Positions 8,151 to 17,379 of a DNA stretch of 64,000 nt are shown here, one piece after another. Position 1 is the stretch's first letter. Each line of letters opens with the position of its first letter. The position numbers and the translations under genes are program-made. A model generated the notes under the pieces. The model was not told the DNA's origin. It saw nothing but the letters and a program-made list of their open reading frames with translations, and searched no databases. This stretch comes from Leisingera sp. SS27 (lineage in GTDB: Bacteria > Pseudomonadota > Alphaproteobacteria > Rhodobacterales > Rhodobacteraceae), in the NCBI RefSeq assembly GCF_028368855.1, contig NZ_JAQNCY010000002.1, positions 1 to 64,000 of the forward strand, given 5' to 3'.

Positions 8151-8165
8151 TTAAAACCGTTTTAA
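8151..8165 (+). promoter_or_regulatory. Putative CtrA box upstream of the 8201 gene (proximal)
   Basis: TTAAAACCGTTTTAA fits TTAA-N7-TTAA and is itself a near palindrome. It ends 35 bases upstream of the ATG at 8201, close to where a promoter would be expected. Confidence 0.55.
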
Positions 8166-8200
8166 GATCGGTTCAATGCCTCTGCGAAGGACCCTCTGTT

Positions 8201-8551
8201 ATGTTTATACCAGTTTCGGGACGTATAGATCCTATCAAGCCGAACCGCGGTTTCCTGACCGCCCGGCCCGTTGTCCGCTCTGACGATCCGGACAAAAGCG
8301 AATCCGCCGACAATACGCCGCGCGGCCAGGAAGAGCACGCACAGGACGCCCTGCATCCGGAGAGCGGCGATCTCATCTGGGATACTTCCGGGCATGAGCC
8401 GCCGGGCTGCGCCGAAGAGCTGTTTCACGAAAATGCTGTGCTGGCAGAGCACCTGCTTATGCAGCGCGCCTGGCCCGCAGACCGGGCCACCCCGGGAGAG
8501 GTCAAGGCTGCCTTTCACGGCTACAAGGAGGCCAGGTCTCTGACAGCCTGA
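8201..8551 (+). CDS. Hypothetical protein, 116 aa, downstream of two CtrA boxes
   Basis: This protein is not recognised. It begins MFIPVSGRIDPIKPNRGFLT, is hydrophilic and acidic in the middle (DDPDKSESADNTPRGQEEHAQ), and has a C-terminal helical part (ELFHENAVLAEHLLMQ, then VKAAFHGYKEARSLTA). No signal peptide or membrane segment is seen. AAGGA lies 8-12 bases before the ATG. Like its neighbour at 7700 it is a short soluble protein behind TTAA-N7-TTAA boxes. It ends 18 bases before the convergent LysM gene, with no obvious terminator between. Confidence 0.65.
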   Translation: MFIPVSGRIDPIKPNRGFLTARPVVRSDDPDKSESADNTPRGQEEHAQDALHPESGDLIWDTSGHEPPGCAEELFHENAVLAEHLLMQRAWPADRATPGEVKAAFHGYKEARSLTA

Positions 8552-8569
8552 CCCCGCTCTGCCGCTACC

Positions 8570-9592
8570 TTACTGCAGCTGCGCCCAGAAAAGTTCCAGG
8601 TGGCGCGACATGATCTCCTCGAACCGGCCGCTTTCCCGCAGTTTCTGCAGGCCTGCGTTGATCCGGTAAAGATGGGTGGTGCCGCGCCAGTGCCGCTTGG
8701 AAATCACCACATGCAGGCCTTCTTCCGACAACGGTTTTTCCAAAGGCACCACGGTGTCCCGCAGATCTTCGGCAACGATCGTATTGGCACCAAGGAACAG
8801 GTTTACCGCCGCGGCATCAACCTGGCCCTCAGCCACCATGCGAAAACAATCCGCCGGGGTTTCGGGCTGGATCAGTGAGATCTTTTCCTCTGCCAGCCAG
8901 CGCCGGCCGGGGCGGTTCAGGTCATGGGTGAAATACCCCGCCGGGCGGCACAGGGTCTTGCCTTCGACATCAGTGTCTGCGGTGTATTCAAACCCGCCAC
9001 CGGCCCGCACAAACAGCATGATCGGCATTGTCATGACCGGCTCGGAGAAGTGGAAATTGACACAGCGCTCGTTGCCCGGTTCAGCCGCGCAATCAGGCTT
9101 GAGCCAGGGAAATCCCATGTCGAACTCTTTCTTGTCCAGCATCGGGAACAGGTGTTTGGACCAGTCGTCCTCCCAGCTGACGGAGTAGCTGACCGGCGCG
9201 GGGGCCAGTTCCAGCGCAGCGTTGATCAGCTCCGTCACCATCCCCTGCCCGGGCAAGCTGCGGTCGGTGAAGGGGCCATAGCCGCTGCCCGTGAGCAGCG
9301 TCAGCTCTGCCTTTTCCTGGCGCAGCGGCGTGGCATCCGGCGCGGTGGCGCCGGTGATGCAGGGGATGAACAGCTTGCGCCCCGGCAGCACGGTCGCCCC
9401 GGCAAGCAGCTTCTGGTTGGCGTAGTAGACCATGGTCCAGCGGTTGCGGTCGCCATAGTGGGCCTCCGCAATTGTAAACAGCGAGTCGCCGGGCTGCGCC
9501 ACATAGTCCACGTCGCAAATCGCCCAGGCTGCCGCCGGCGCCATGGTGAACAGGGCGGCCAGTTGTAGGAGGTGTGAGAAAAACCGTCTCAT
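8570..9592 (-). CDS. LysM domain / family 3 solute-binding protein (copy A)
   Basis: The 340-residue protein has a signal peptide (MRRFFSHLLQLAALFTMAPAAAWA), a LysM domain (about 28-75: YVAQPGDSLFTIAEAHYGDR, ending at GRKLFIP), and a periplasmic type 3 extracellular solute-binding domain (about 95-335) starting LTLLTGSGYGPFTD. LysM usually binds peptidoglycan, so this would tether an amino-acid-type binding domain at the cell wall. No permease or ATPase genes are nearby, so transport is doubtful and a sensor or adaptor role is possible. It is a clear paralogue of the gene 14 bases upstream (shared FDMGFPWLKPDC/LDLGFPWYKPDC and VEGKTLCRPAGY). GGGAGG lies ahead of the ATG. Confidence 0.85.
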   Translation of the reverse strand: MRRFFSHLLQLAALFTMAPAAAWAICDVDYVAQPGDSLFTIAEAHYGDRNRWTMVYYANQKLLAGATVLPGRKLFIPCITGATAPDATPLRQEKAELTLLTGSGYGPFTDRSLPGQGMVTELINAALELAPAPVSYSVSWEDDWSKHLFPMLDKKEFDMGFPWLKPDCAAEPGNERCVNFHFSEPVMTMPIMLFVRAGGGFEYTADTDVEGKTLCRPAGYFTHDLNRPGRRWLAEEKISLIQPETPADCFRMVAEGQVDAAAVNLFLGANTIVAEDLRDTVVPLEKPLSEEGLHVVISKRHWRGTTHLYRINAGLQKLRESGRFEEIMSRHLELFWAQLQ

Positions 9593-9606
9593 ACAGGCAT
9601 CCTCCC

Positions 9607-10686
9607 TCAGAACCCGGCCCAGATCCGGGCCATGTGGTCTTCGACGATGGTCTGGTAGCTGCCGTCCTCCTGGATCGAGCGCAGGCCCTTGTTGATCATC
9701 GAAAGCATTTCATCCGCCCGCGGATGGGTCTTGTGCACCACCACGTAGATACCCAGCACCGACAGCGGCTGCGGCAGCACGGTGAATTGATCGGCGATGC
9801 CCGCCTCCTTCATTACGCTGCGGCCGGTGAATTCATTGATCGCCACCGCGTCCGCCTCACCAGCGGCGACCATGTCGAAACAGTCCTTCACCTTGTGCGG
9901 CTGCTTCAGGGTGATCTTCTTCTCCGCAATCCAGTTGCGGCCGCGCTCATCCAGATCGAAGGTCAGGTAACCAGCGGGGCGGCACAGGGTCTTGCCTTCG
10001 ATGTCGCTGTCGCTGGTGAACGCAAACGGCCGGTCCTTGTGCGCAAACAACAGCATCAGGGTTTCGAACATCGGCTCGGAGAAGTGGAAGTTCTGGCAGC
10101 GGTAGCTGTCCGGCATCGTCTCGCAATCCGGCTTGTACCAGGGAAAGCCCAGATCCAGCAGCGCGTTGGAGAGCAGCGGGTCAAAATGCGAGGACCAGTC
10201 GTTGACCCAGTGGATCGCGTAGCCCTCCGCCGGAGCAGCCTGTGTCATTGCTGCATTCACCACCTCGGTGATCAGGCCGCCGTTGTGCGACGCCTTGGAG
10301 GTAAAGGGCGCATAATCGTCGCCGGTCAGAAGGTTGATTTTCTGGCGCACCGCCGCGTTGCCCGGCGCGACCTTGACCGGCACTGCGGATGCAGGGGCGG
10401 CGGCGGAGATGTCCTTGCCGCCAGGCAGGCCCAGCGGCAGCCCCTCAAGGCAGGCCAGCGAGAGCTTCATGCCGACCCGGATCGCGCCCGGCTTGGGGCC
10501 GATCTGGTCGATGTTGCGGTTGTGGATGGCGCTCCACTTGCCCGCATCCTTGTAGAGCTTGTCGGCAATCACCGACAGGCTGTCACCGGACTGCACGGTA
10601 TAGATACCGCCGCAGGTTTCTGCAGCGGCGGCGGTGGCAAACAGGCCGGACAGCCCGACGGCGGCGGCGGCAAAGAAGGTTTTCAT
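9607..10686 (-). CDS. LysM domain / family 3 solute-binding protein (copy B)
   Basis: This 359-residue tandem paralogue of the next gene has a signal peptide (MKTFFAAAAVGLSGLFATAAAA), a LysM domain with YTVQSGDSLSVIADKLYKD (about 28-80), a short Ala/Pro linker, and a solute-binding domain from about 118 (INLLTGDDYAPFTSKASHNG). The paired cysteines around the FPWYKPDC and RCQNFHFSEPMF segments recur in both copies and may form a disulfide. GGGGGG lies 5 bases before the ATG. It is the second gene of a probable three-gene minus-strand operon whose promoter region holds a CtrA box. Ligand unknown. Confidence 0.85.
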   Translation of the reverse strand: MKTFFAAAAVGLSGLFATAAAAETCGGIYTVQSGDSLSVIADKLYKDAGKWSAIHNRNIDQIGPKPGAIRVGMKLSLACLEGLPLGLPGGKDISAAAPASAVPVKVAPGNAAVRQKINLLTGDDYAPFTSKASHNGGLITEVVNAAMTQAAPAEGYAIHWVNDWSSHFDPLLSNALLDLGFPWYKPDCETMPDSYRCQNFHFSEPMFETLMLLFAHKDRPFAFTSDSDIEGKTLCRPAGYLTFDLDERGRNWIAEKKITLKQPHKVKDCFDMVAAGEADAVAINEFTGRSVMKEAGIADQFTVLPQPLSVLGIYVVVHKTHPRADEMLSMINKGLRSIQEDGSYQTIVEDHMARIWAGF

Positions 10687-10821
10687 GGTTCCCCCCGGAA
10701 ATGTGCAGCGCCTGATCCGCTGAATTGGCGGGCGGCGCTTGTTGTTTTGTTGCTGATTGAGGTCCGCGGGCGTGCTGCAGCCCGCGCGGCGGCGCCATTC
10801 TGGCGCCGCAGCCGATGGGTC

Positions 10822-11583
10822 TTAGTTGCCGACGAACAGTGCCAGCAGCGTTGCGGTGTCCACCCGCCCGTCAGCGCCGATCAGACTGGCCGGAACGGTG
10901 ATCTCCTGACGCTCGTAGGCGCCGTTCACCAGCTGGTCGATATAGGCTGCGGACTGTCCCTGCGCGGCGGCGGTCGCCACCATCTTGTAAAGCGCCGAAC
11001 CCTCGGCGGCCGCAGCGGGCGCCTCCGGGACCGCCGCGGCGGGCTGTGCCTGCTTGCTGCGCAAGGCGGCCAGTGTGCCTTCGGTGATGCGGGCGACCAG
11101 CGCATCCTCGCCGCTGGCCGCAGAGCCTTCGAGGCCCGCTGCCGCTGCGGCCCCTGCGGGCAGCTCTGCCGCGGCCTGCACTGGCTGCAGAGACGCCGCC
11201 GGCTGATCCGCTGCTGGCGCACTGCCGCCGAACTGGAAGTAGAGCAGCATTGCTGCAGCCACTGCCAGCCCTGCAGCGGCGAGGCCGAGCTTCGGCAGCG
11301 CAGACGCGCCCTCTTCCCGCAAGGAAGCAAACTGCTGTGGTTCCATGGCCGGTTCCGGCTTCGCCGGGGCCCGTGCCGGTGCCGCAGTGCTGACCGGACT
11401 GGCCGGCTTGGCGTCTTTTGCCGTTCCGCCAGCCGCAGGCTTTGCCTTGACCGGACCCGTGCTTGTGGCGACCAAACCGATTTTGATATTCTTTGGCGCT
11501 GACACCCCGTCAATCCGGATTGCCGCGCCGTGCGCTTTGCCTGACTCAGCCGCCTTCTGCGCATCCGCTTTCAGCTTCAGCAT
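10822..11583 (-). CDS. Hypothetical membrane-anchored Ala-rich protein, first gene of LysM operon
   Basis: The 253-residue product is not a family I recognise. It has a basic, Ala/Pro/Lys-rich N-terminal region (about 1-100), one transmembrane segment (LPKLGLAAAGLAVAAAMLLYF, about 107-127), an Ala-rich linker, and a C-terminal helical domain (about 165-253: ALVARITEGTLAALRSKQ to TATLLALFVGN). The topology is probably cytoplasmic N terminus with periplasmic C terminus. Start at 11583 (MLKLKADAQK) is chosen because GCAGGGGGC precedes it; the ATG at 11610 has no such site. It lies 135 bp upstream of the two LysM genes on the same strand. Confidence 0.65.
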   Translation of the reverse strand: MLKLKADAQKAAESGKAHGAAIRIDGVSAPKNIKIGLVATSTGPVKAKPAAGGTAKDAKPASPVSTAAPARAPAKPEPAMEPQQFASLREEGASALPKLGLAAAGLAVAAAMLLYFQFGGSAPAADQPAASLQPVQAAAELPAGAAAAAGLEGSAASGEDALVARITEGTLAALRSKQAQPAAAVPEAPAAAAEGSALYKMVATAAAQGQSAAYIDQLVNGAYERQEITVPASLIGADGRVDTATLLALFVGN

Positions 11584-11641
11584 TGAAAATTGCCCCCTGC
11601 CCCATGCCATCTTTTGAAATGACGTAAAAATCTACATGGAA

Positions 11642-11657
11642 TTAACGAATTCTTAAC
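11642..11657 (-). promoter_or_regulatory. Putative CtrA box of the LysM operon
   Basis: Read on the minus strand the sequence is GTTAAGAATTCGTTAA, a full TTAA-N7-TTAA motif, about 60 bases upstream of the start at 11583. It is the fourth such box in 4 kb. CtrA binding is inferred. Confidence 0.55.
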
Positions 11658-11754
11658 CAATTGTGGAAAACCGGTCAACATCTAGGGGAGGCAGTGGCCA
11701 GGGAACACAAGGCATTTCTCGGATAGCGTGTGCAAAATGACGCAGAAAGAACGT

Positions 11755-11790
11755 AAAAAAGACAACGCCCGGCGCTGTGGTCGGGCGTTG
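11755..11790 (-). terminator. Intrinsic terminator of ileS
   Basis: On the minus strand a 9-bp stem CAACGCCCG/CGGGCGTTG with a 10-base loop is followed by TCTTTTTT, 27 bases behind the ileS stop codon. Confidence 0.85.
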
Positions 11791-11816
11791 CATGCAATTC
11801 AAGGGTGAGATGCGGA

Positions 11817-14759
11817 TTATCCCAGCGCGCTGTCGCAGCGGCCGCAGACGCCCTCATGCCCGTGGCTGCCGACATCCGGCAGGATCTTCCAGCAGCGCTG
11901 GCATTTGCCGCCGTCGGCCTTTTCAAACACCACCGACACGCCGTCGACTTCCGGCATCCGGAAGGCTTCCGCCGGGGCCGGATCGTTGGTCAGCGCGATG
12001 TCCGAGGTGATGCAGACATCTGCGAAGTTCACCGACTTCAGCGCCTCCAGCGCTTCACCGTCACGCACATGCACAACCGGCGCGGCCTCCAGCGAGGCAC
12101 CGATTACCTTGTCGGTCCGCTGAACCTCCAGCGCCGCAGTCACCACCCGGCGGGCCTGGCGGATCTTGGACCACTTGGCGGCCAGCGGCTCATTCAGCCA
12201 GTCGGCGGGTGTCACCGGGATGTCCTGCAAATGCACGGAGCTGCCCTCGCCCGGGTATTTCTCCAGCCAGACCTCTTCCATGGTGAAAACCAGGATCGGC
12301 GCCAGCCAGGTGGTCAGGCGGTGGAACAGGATGTCCAGCACGGTGCGGGCTGCACGGGCGTTCAGCGTGTCGCCGTCGCAGTAGAGCGCATCCTTGCGGA
12401 TGTCGAAGTAGAAGGCCGACAGGTCCACGGTGGCAAAGTTGAACACTGCCGAGAACACGCCCTGGAAATCAAAAGTCTGATAGCCGGTGCGGACCTTGTG
12501 GTCGAGCTCGGCCAGGCGGTGCAGCACCCACTGTTCCAGCTCCGGCATATTTGCCGGGTCAACCCGCTGATCCTCGCTGAAATCACCCAAGCTGCCCAGC
12601 ATGAAGCGCATGGTGTTGCGCAGGCGGCGGTAACTGTCGGCGGTGCCTTTCAGGATTTCCGGCCCGATCCGCTGGTCGGCGGTGTAATCGGTCTGGGCCA
12701 CCCACAGGCGCAGGATGTCGGCGCCGTACTGCTTGACGACCTCCTCCGGCACGATGGTGTTGCCGAGCGACTTGGACATCTTCATGCCCTTCTCGTCCAG
12801 CGTGAAGCCGTGGGTCACCACGTTGCGGTAGGGTGCGCGGCCTTTGGTGCCGCAGGCCTGCAGCAGCGAGGAGTGGAACCAGCCGCGGTGCTGATCGGTG
12901 CCTTCCATGTAGACATCAGCGATGCCGTCCTCGGTGCCGTCCTCGCGGTCGCGCAGCACAAAGGCATGGGTCGAGCCGCTGTCGAACCACACGTCCAGCA
13001 CGTCGAACACCTGGTCGTAGTCATCCGGGTCCACGGAGTTACCCAGCACCCGCGCTTTGAAACCATCCTCGTACCAGACGTCGGCGCCGTGCGCGTCGAA
13101 CTCGGCCACGATGCGCTTGTTCACCTCTTCATTGCGCAAGAGGAAGTCCGCATCGGTCGGCAACGCACCTTTCTTGGTGAAGCAGGTGAGCGGCACGCCC
13201 CAGGCGCGCTGGCGGCTCAGCACCCAGTCGGGACGGCTTTCGATCATCGAATGCAGGCGGTTGCGGCCGGTTTGCGGCCACCATTTCACCAGTTCGTCGA
13301 TCGAGCGCAGGGCACGTTCACGGATGGTATCGCCCATCTCATCCATGCCGTCGTCCATCTTGCGGTCGACAGAGGCAAACCACTGCGGCGTGTTGCGGTA
13401 GATGATCGGCGCCTTGGAGCGCCAGGAATGCGGGTAGCTGTGCTTGATCTTGCCGCGCGCCAAGAGGCCGCCAACCTCAACCAGCTTGTCGATGATCTTC
13501 TTGTTGGCATCGCCCTCGCCGCCCTTGCGGTTCAGGATGTAGGTGCCGCCGAAGAAGGGCAGATCGGCGCGGAAACCGCCGTCGTCCATCACGTTATAAG
13601 TGATCATCTGCTCCAGCATGCCAAGGTCGCGGTAGAGCTCGAATTCCTCCATACCATGCGACGGCGCGCAGTGGACAAAGCCGGTGCCTTCGGTGTCGGT
13701 CACAAAGGGCGCCGCGCGGAAGTCGCGGATATCGTCCCATTCACCGTTGGAGCCTTCGGTACCGTGCAGCGGGTGGGTCAGGCCCACACCTTCCAGATCG
13801 GCGACCGGCACATCGGCAACCCGGGTATACTGGTCCTCGCTCAGACGTGCGCGCTTGAAAAGCTCAGCCGCCAGATTGTCCGCCAGGATGTATTTGTCAC
13901 CCACGGCGGCCCAGCATTCATCCGGGGTGCCGGTGACCTCATAAAGGCCATAGGCAATCTCCGCGCCATAGACCACCGCCTTGTTCGACGGGATGGTCCA
14001 GGGAGTAGTGGTCCAGATCACCACCTGCGCGCCGGCCAGCTTGTGATCACCAGGTTCAGCGACCTTGAACTTTACCCAGATGGTGAAGCTTTCCTTGTCG
14101 TGATACTCGACCTCGGCCTCGGCGAGCGCAGTCTTTTCGACCGGCGACCACATCACGGGCTTGGAGCCCTGATAGAGCGTGCCGTTCATCAGGAAGGTCA
14201 TGAACTCATCGGCAATCACAGCCTCGGCGTGGTAGTTCATAGTCAGATACGGGTCATCCCAGTTGCCGGTGATGCCCAGGCGCTTGAACTCCTCGCGCTG
14301 GATATCGACCCAGCTGTCGGCAAAGGCGCGGCATTCCTGGCGGAATTCGACAACCGGGACGGCGTCCTTGTTCTTGCCCTTCTTGCGGTACTGCTCCTCG
14401 ATCTTCCATTCGATCGGCAGGCCGTGGCAGTCCCAGCCCGGCACGTAACGGCTGTCAAAGCCCATCATCTGATGGGAGCGGACGATCATGTCCTTGATGG
14501 TCTTGTTCAGCGCGTGGCCGATGTGCAGGTGGCCGTTGGCGTAGGGCGGGCCATCGTGCAGAGTGAAGGGCTTGCGCTCCGCATCGCCGCCCTTGGCTGC
14601 GGCAGCCTTCTCGCGGAGCTTGTCGTAGACGCCGATCTCGGCCCAGCGTTCCAGCCAGGCAGGTTCGCGCTTGGGCAGGCCTGCGCGCATCGGGAATTCG
14701 GTTTTCGGCAGGTTCAGGGTGTCTTTGTAGTCAGGCGTCTGGGGTGTGTCGGCGCACAT
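11817..14759 (-). CDS. ileS: Isoleucine-tRNA ligase
   Basis: Class I aminoacyl-tRNA synthetase that charges tRNA-Ile and edits mischarged valine. The 980-residue protein shows the HIGH signature in [16 protein letters not shown], the KMSKS loop in [17 protein letters not shown], the CP1 editing insertion between them, and the C-terminal zinc-binding cysteines (CQRCW and CGRCDSALG). Start at 14759 ([18 protein letters not shown]) is preferred over 14783 because AAAGGA lies 8 bases upstream. The long open frame on the opposite strand (11805-14870) is a shadow. The gap to 14995 holds its promoter region but no other gene. Confidence 0.96.
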   Translation of the reverse strand: MCADTPQTPDYKDTLNLPKTEFPMRAGLPKREPAWLERWAEIGVYDKLREKAAAAKGGDAERKPFTLHDGPPYANGHLHIGHALNKTIKDMIVRSHQMMGFDSRYVPGWDCHGLPIEWKIEEQYRKKGKNKDAVPVVEFRQECRAFADSWVDIQREEFKRLGITGNWDDPYLTMNYHAEAVIADEFMTFLMNGTLYQGSKPVMWSPVEKTALAEAEVEYHDKESFTIWVKFKVAEPGDHKLAGAQVVIWTTTPWTIPSNKAVVYGAEIAYGLYEVTGTPDECWAAVGDKYILADNLAAELFKRARLSEDQYTRVADVPVADLEGVGLTHPLHGTEGSNGEWDDIRDFRAAPFVTDTEGTGFVHCAPSHGMEEFELYRDLGMLEQMITYNVMDDGGFRADLPFFGGTYILNRKGGEGDANKKIIDKLVEVGGLLARGKIKHSYPHSWRSKAPIIYRNTPQWFASVDRKMDDGMDEMGDTIRERALRSIDELVKWWPQTGRNRLHSMIESRPDWVLSRQRAWGVPLTCFTKKGALPTDADFLLRNEEVNKRIVAEFDAHGADVWYEDGFKARVLGNSVDPDDYDQVFDVLDVWFDSGSTHAFVLRDREDGTEDGIADVYMEGTDQHRGWFHSSLLQACGTKGRAPYRNVVTHGFTLDEKGMKMSKSLGNTIVPEEVVKQYGADILRLWVAQTDYTADQRIGPEILKGTADSYRRLRNTMRFMLGSLGDFSEDQRVDPANMPELEQWVLHRLAELDHKVRTGYQTFDFQGVFSAVFNFATVDLSAFYFDIRKDALYCDGDTLNARAARTVLDILFHRLTTWLAPILVFTMEEVWLEKYPGEGSSVHLQDIPVTPADWLNEPLAAKWSKIRQARRVVTAALEVQRTDKVIGASLEAAPVVHVRDGEALEALKSVNFADVCITSDIALTNDPAPAEAFRMPEVDGVSVVFEKADGGKCQRCWKILPDVGSHGHEGVCGRCDSALG

Positions 14760-14994
14760 CGGGGGCGTCCTTTGGATGATCAAGGTCGGAAATTGGGATA
14801 TTCGGTTCGGCGCGATGGCTCAAGCGCCTTTGCCCGGCGGCTCAATGGTTTCAGAGCGCCGGGGATATAATTCGAATAATGATGGCCGCGAATAGGGACA
14901 TGAAGCGCCTTATAGGACGGGCGTGCAGCAGGGTAAAGCGGCAGATGTGCCGCCTTGGGAGGGGAAGACAGTGGGCGGTATCGCCCATCCTGCG

Positions 14995-15483
14995 TCACCG
15001 TACCAGCCAGACGCCAAGATCCGGGCGTGCCAGCATCAGCCAGAGGATTGCCAGAACCGCAGCGAAGGCCGGGATGCCGCAGGCAAACCAGATCGCAAAC
15101 AGGCAGTGGTAACGGGCGGGCAGTGCCTCTCCCGTCTCTGCCGCCGCCCGCGCCAGATTGCGCAGCCGCAGCTGGATCCAGACCACCGGCAGCCAGAACA
15201 GCCCGGTCAGCACATAAAGCCCCAGCGACAGCGCCAGCCAGCCGGCGCTTAGCGGCCAGCCCAGCCGCCAGGCCAGCAGCCCGCCGGTGATTGGCTGCGC
15301 AATCACGGCTGTGGCGGTGAACAGGAGATCGGCCACCACCACCACGCTTGCAGTATGGGCAATCAGCGCCGCGTCCCGTGTCCGGTGCGCCATCATCATA
15401 AAGAAGGCGATGCCCGCGCCGGTTCCCAGCAGCACGCAGGCGCCAATCACATGCAGCCACCGCAGGATCAGGTCTGCATCCAT
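14995..15483 (-). CDS. DUF2269 family integral membrane protein
   Basis: The 162-residue protein has four predicted transmembrane helices (about 8-30, 47-68, 78-104 and 130-152) and the features of DUF2269: LRWLHVIGACVLLGTGAGIAFFM at the start and QPITGGLLAW in the second helix. Function is unknown; many members sit beside DoxX-type or NAD(P)-dependent epimerase genes. Here the start codon lies one base behind the stop codon of the upstream SDR-DoxX gene, so the two are cotranscribed and probably work together in the membrane. Confidence 0.8.
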   Translation of the reverse strand: MDADLILRWLHVIGACVLLGTGAGIAFFMMMAHRTRDAALIAHTASVVVVADLLFTATAVIAQPITGGLLAWRLGWPLSAGWLALSLGLYVLTGLFWLPVVWIQLRLRNLARAAAETGEALPARYHCLFAIWFACGIPAFAAVLAILWLMLARPDLGVWLVR

Positions 15484-15484
15484 C

Positions 15485-16792
15485 TCAGCGCTCCTGCAGC
15501 AGCTGATGGGTGATCAGCGCCAGCAGCAGGCCCGGCAGCACCTTGACCAGCGGTCCCAGCGGATCCGCCCACATGTGCGGTGTGACAGCGGTGGCTGCAG
15601 CCAGGTAGATCAGCGAGACCGCTGCCATCCCCAAACAAGCGCGCGCCGCCCAGGGCCGCCACAGGATGGCCAGTCCCAGGGCGATGTCGTCCAGCGACCA
15701 GAAGGCAACGCTGGTCTTCGCCGGCAGGCTGCCCCAGCCTGAGTCCGTAAGCACCGTTGCAGCCTCCTCCAGCTGCCAAAGACCGATCAAACCGGAGGCC
15801 AGCCAGAACTGGCATAGCACCGCGACGGCGACCGGCATCAGCAGTGCCAGCCGCGCGTCCAGCCGCTGGGCACGCCCCGAAGGCAGCGGCTGATAGATGG
15901 CCTTGAGCGGTGCAATCCCCTGCCCTATGGCGGCCCGGTACGGTGCGGGATCGCCGCACACGCCGCTCTGGATTTCGGCCATTGCGGTGGTGCGCAGCGG
16001 CGACCGCCAGCCCAGCCTTCCCAAAGCGTCGGCACATTGCGCCACCGGCGGCAGCAGCCAGCCCGGCAGACGCAGCAGCCAGCGCGCCGGAGCAAACCCC
16101 AGCCACGCCCGGGTCTCTGCCAGCACCTCCGCCAGCGTCTGCGGATTGTCCTCCACCAGGTCATAGGTGCCCTGCGGCAGATCTTCCTGCAGCGCCGCAG
16201 CAACCGCCGCGGCAAGATCGGCCATACCGATGCATTGAACCGGCGCGTCTGCCAGCGCCACCGGCTGCACCAGCGGCACCGCCGCCAGCATCCGCAGCAG
16301 TCCTGTTCCGCCATAGGCATTTTGCCCGATCACCAGCCCCGGCTTCAGGATACACAGCGGTGCGCCAGCGGCCCGCAAGGCTGCATCCCCCCGCCCCTTG
16401 CTGCGCATGAACTCTGTCCCGGCATCCGGCCCTGCCCCGGCCGCTGAAATCTGCACCACGGCGATACCCTGCTCTGCACAGGCTGCCCCCAAGGCTGCGA
16501 TGGCCGTGTGGTGCACCATCTCCAGCTCGCCCGGTGCCATATCCTGCAGAACCCCCGCGCAATTGACCACGGCGTCCGCATCCTGCAGCAGCGGCGCCCA
16601 ATCCTCAGGCCGCAACAGCCGCAGCAAGTCACCCTGCACAAAGGAAACCCCAGGCAGCACCCGCGCTGCCTGCGCAGCGCTGCGGCCCAGGCCGGTCACA
16701 TGCATTCCAGCAACCCGCAAGGCACGCACGACCTCGGCCCCGATAAACCCGTAGGCGCCCAGAACCAGCACCCTCTTTGCGCTCTCCGCCAT
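15485..16792 (-). CDS. SDR NAD-binding protein fused to a DoxX-like membrane domain
   Basis: The 435-residue protein has two parts. The N-terminal half (about 1-290) is an atypical short-chain dehydrogenase/NmrA-like fold with the nucleotide-binding loop VLVLGAYGFIGAEVVRAL and the conserved NCAGVLQD strand, but no obvious Tyr-x3-Lys active site, as in complex I assembly-like SDRs. The C-terminal part (about 310-430) has four hydrophobic helices of the DoxX type (ARLALLMPVAVAVLCQFW to LPGLLLALITHQLL). Such fusions are known; substrate unknown. The ATG at 16792 is preferred over the TTG one codon before. It is divergent from the haemoglobin gene. Confidence 0.82.
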   Translation of the reverse strand: MAESAKRVLVLGAYGFIGAEVVRALRVAGMHVTGLGRSAAQAARVLPGVSFVQGDLLRLLRPEDWAPLLQDADAVVNCAGVLQDMAPGELEMVHHTAIAALGAACAEQGIAVVQISAAGAGPDAGTEFMRSKGRGDAALRAAGAPLCILKPGLVIGQNAYGGTGLLRMLAAVPLVQPVALADAPVQCIGMADLAAAVAAALQEDLPQGTYDLVEDNPQTLAEVLAETRAWLGFAPARWLLRLPGWLLPPVAQCADALGRLGWRSPLRTTAMAEIQSGVCGDPAPYRAAIGQGIAPLKAIYQPLPSGRAQRLDARLALLMPVAVAVLCQFWLASGLIGLWQLEEAATVLTDSGWGSLPAKTSVAFWSLDDIALGLAILWRPWAARACLGMAAVSLIYLAAATAVTPHMWADPLGPLVKVLPGLLLALITHQLLQER

Positions 16793-16950
16793 CAATGAAT
16801 GCCTTTTTTGCCAAATCTCCCGCTCACCATAACGGCAGCAGCCGCAGGCGCCAGCGCTGCCGCAAGCTCAGATTGCGGCAGATGCGCCTTTGCCCTTCCG
16901 CTCAGCCTGGCTTCCACTTATCAACAGGCCAAATCAGGCCGGAGCAGACA

Positions 16951-17373
16951 ATGACCGACACCGGAACACAGAACCCGCTGGCGCGGTTCGAGATCACCGC
17001 CGAGGAGATTTCCCGCGTGGTTGCCGTGTTTTACATGCAGGTGCGTGCGGACGACGTGCTGGGGCCGGTCTTTGCCGCCCATGTCACCGACTGGCCGGGA
17101 CATGAGGAAAATATCGCGGGCTTCTGGCGCAATGCGATCCTGCGCGAGCGCAGCTACAGCGGCAATCCGATGCGGGTGCACGTAAGCCGCCCCGACGTGA
17201 AGGCAGAGCATTTCCCGCTGTGGCTGGGCCTGTTCCATCAGGTGCTGCGGGCGGAGCTGCCGGAACGCACCGCGCTGCAATGGGGCGCCCTGGCGGACCG
17301 TATCGGCGAAGGTTTCCGCACCGGCGTGGTGGCCATGCGCCAGCCCAAGGACCAGCCCCCGAAACTGTTCTGA
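16951..17373 (+). CDS. Group III truncated haemoglobin
   Basis: The 140-residue protein fits the group III (P-type) truncated haemoglobins, small haem proteins linked to oxygen or NO chemistry. Visible family features are the E-helix region with PGHEENIAGFWRNAILRE, the SGNPMRVH segment and the proximal histidine in FPLWLGLFHQVLRAEL (about residue 96). Start at 16951 follows GGAGCAGACA. It is convergent with the next gene (gap of 6 bases) and divergent from the SDR-DoxX gene. I see no FNR-type TTGAT-N4-ATCAA site ahead of it. Confidence 0.88.
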   Translation: MTDTGTQNPLARFEITAEEISRVVAVFYMQVRADDVLGPVFAAHVTDWPGHEENIAGFWRNAILRERSYSGNPMRVHVSRPDVKAEHFPLWLGLFHQVLRAELPERTALQWGALADRIGEGFRTGVVAMRQPKDQPPKLF

Positions 17374-17379
17374 CGGCGT

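Noticed and set aside
9574-11502. Open frame of 642 codons on the plus strand across the LysM genes
   Set aside because: It runs opposite two genes with signal peptides, LysM motifs and ribosome binding sites; no protein features of its own.
11805-14870. Long open frame (about 1000 codons) on the plus strand
   Set aside because: It is the antisense shadow of ileS; composition (His/Val/Gly rich) is that of a complementary frame in GC-rich DNA and no motif is visible.
16796-16950. FNR-type site ahead of the truncated haemoglobin
   Set aside because: TTATCAACAGG looks like a half site but there is no matching TTGAT-N4-ATCAA dyad.
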